Source: Prevotellaceae bacterium (GTDB taxonomy: Bacteria > Bacteroidota > Bacteroidia > Bacteroidales > UBA932). Taken from it: a stretch of 6,355 nucleotides of DNA. Location of the stretch: positions 1-6,355 of the forward strand of contig JAISDR010000245.1 in the NCBI GenBank assembly GCA_031264645.1, written 5' to 3'. The notes below the pieces were generated by a model. That model was not told the DNA's origin. It saw only the letters and a list, made by a program, of their open reading frames with translations, and made no database searches. Positions 5,421-6,355 of the stretch are shown one piece after another. Both the position numbers and the translations under genes were made by a program. The first letter of the stretch is position 1. Every line of letters starts with the position of its first letter.

Positions 5421-6355
5421 ATGAAATACATGTTTATTATTCAGGGAGAAGGACGCGGACATTTGACGCAGGCAATTTCGATGTATGAAATGTTGACGCG
5501 CAACAGCGATGAAGTGAAAGAAATTCTGGTGGGCGTCAACGAACACTTGTCTCTGCCATCGTTTTTCCGCGAGAAAATTAAATGTCCGATTGAGACCTTT
5601 AACAGTTCATGCTTTCTTTTTTCGTCCAAACACAAGAAATCATTATTCCTAAAAAGCATACTGTACAATCTGTGGCGCTTGCCCGACTATATCAGAAGTA
5701 TCCGTTTCATTAAAAGGAAAATTGACGGAAGCGACATTGATCTGGTCATCAATTTTTACGAGATACTGACAGGCTTGACATACGCATTTATGCGTCCCAA
5801 AACGCCGTATATCTGTATCGCTCATCAGTATCTGTTTTTTCATCCCGATTTTGCCTTTCCACAGAAAAGCAAAATACAGCTGGCAGGGCTGTTACTGTTC
5901 ACGCGACTGACCTGTCTGAAAGCGTCGCGACTGCTGGCTCTGTCTTTCAGGGAAATGCGAAACGTGGACAATATCTGTGTCGTTCCTCCGCTGATGCGCG
6001 CGGAAGTTTTGAAAAAAACGCCAAGCCGGGGAGATTACATACTTGGCTATATGCTCAATGCAGGATTTTCGGAACAGGTGCTTAACTGGCACTACGAACA
6101 CAGGGACGTGTTTTTACATTTCTTCTGGGACAAAAAAGATGTCCCTGAAGAATTGCAAATCGATGATACTTTGACATTCCACCAATTGAACGACACGGAC
6201 TTTCTCAATCGAATGGCGGATTGCAAAGCATACGCAAGCACGGGAGGATTTGAATCCATCTGCGAGGCTTTATATCTGCAAAAGCCTGTCATGATGGTTC
6301 CTGCACATATCGAACAGGAATGTAACGCTTTCGACGCCGTCAATTCGGGTGCAGG
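5421..6355 (+). CDS. Glycosyltransferase family protein (GT28/MurG-like), 3' end missing
   Basis: The frame is open from ATG 5421 to the window edge, giving 311 residues of an unfinished protein; it has no stop in the window. An in-frame TAA at 5412-5414 makes this ATG the first possible start. The N-terminus KYMFIIQGEGRGHLTQA, with the glycine loop GEGRGH at 9-14, is the typical opening of the GT-B group annotated as 'glycosyltransferase family protein' (Glyco_trans_1_3 type). Further blocks are INFYE (110-114), YICIAHQYLFFHPDF (130-144), HFFWDKK (233-239), and in the C-terminal nucleotide-sugar domain YASTGGFESICEAL (271-284) and MVPAHIEQECNAFDA (292-306). F277-E278-S279 and H296-E298-Q299 match the donor-sugar site of MurG-like enzymes. 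It likely acts at the cytoplasmic face of the inner membrane in building an envelope glycolipid or polysaccharide; donor and acceptor are unknown. Roughly 30-50 residues are probably missing, judging from remembered relatives. Confidence 0.88.
   Translation, partial: MKYMFIIQGEGRGHLTQAISMYEMLTRNSDEVKEILVGVNEHLSLPSFFREKIKCPIETFNSSCFLFSSKHKKSLFLKSILYNLWRLPDYIRSIRFIKRKIDGSDIDLVINFYEILTGLTYAFMRPKTPYICIAHQYLFFHPDFAFPQKSKIQLAGLLLFTRLTCLKASRLLALSFREMRNVDNICVVPPLMRAEVLKKTPSRGDYILGYMLNAGFSEQVLNWHYEHRDVFLHFFWDKKDVPEELQIDDTLTFHQLNDTDFLNRMADCKAYASTGGFESICEALYLQKPVMMVPAHIEQECNAFDAVNSGA

Overview
The window looks like chromosomal DNA of a member of the Bacteroidetes, probably order Bacteroidales. Four things point there: a TAnnTTTG-type -7 promoter box (TACCTTTG at 237-244), gene starts without Shine-Dalgarno sequences, a DUF4924 protein (a family I know only from this phylum), and the pairing of a Tat-exported Gfo/Idh/MocA oxidoreductase with a DUF6807 ('PmoA-like') protein. 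All supported genes lie on the + strand. No transposase, integrase, CRISPR array, tRNA or rRNA was seen.

Layout. 1-150 is the 3' end of an unidentified gene. 151-264 is a short intergenic stretch with an inverted repeat and a promoter-like pair. 265-879 encodes a small single-pass membrane protein made almost entirely of a KID-rich coiled coil with in-frame 54-bp tandem repeats. 949-5111 is a tight run of four genes with gaps of 15, 15 and 2 bp: a Tat-signal Gfo/Idh/MocA oxidoreductase, a secreted DUF6807 protein, a lysC-type aspartate kinase and a DUF4924 protein. 5112-5420 is a 309-bp AT-rich intergenic region with two perfect hairpins and one minus-strand promoter-like box. 5421 to the window end is a glycosyltransferase of the GT28-like type, cut by the window edge.

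How they may work together. The oxidoreductase and the DUF6807 protein both carry export signals and probably act together in the periplasm on a sugar or sugar-derived substrate. LysC starts the aspartate pathway (lysine/diaminopimelate, threonine, methionine) in the cytoplasm. DUF4924 follows it almost without a gap and is probably co-expressed with it. Nothing visible links the two pairs biochemically; their spacing suggests shared transcription, while their base composition differs.

I do not see a clear new biological system. The least explained items are the coiled-coil membrane protein and the structured intergenic region before the glycosyltransferase.
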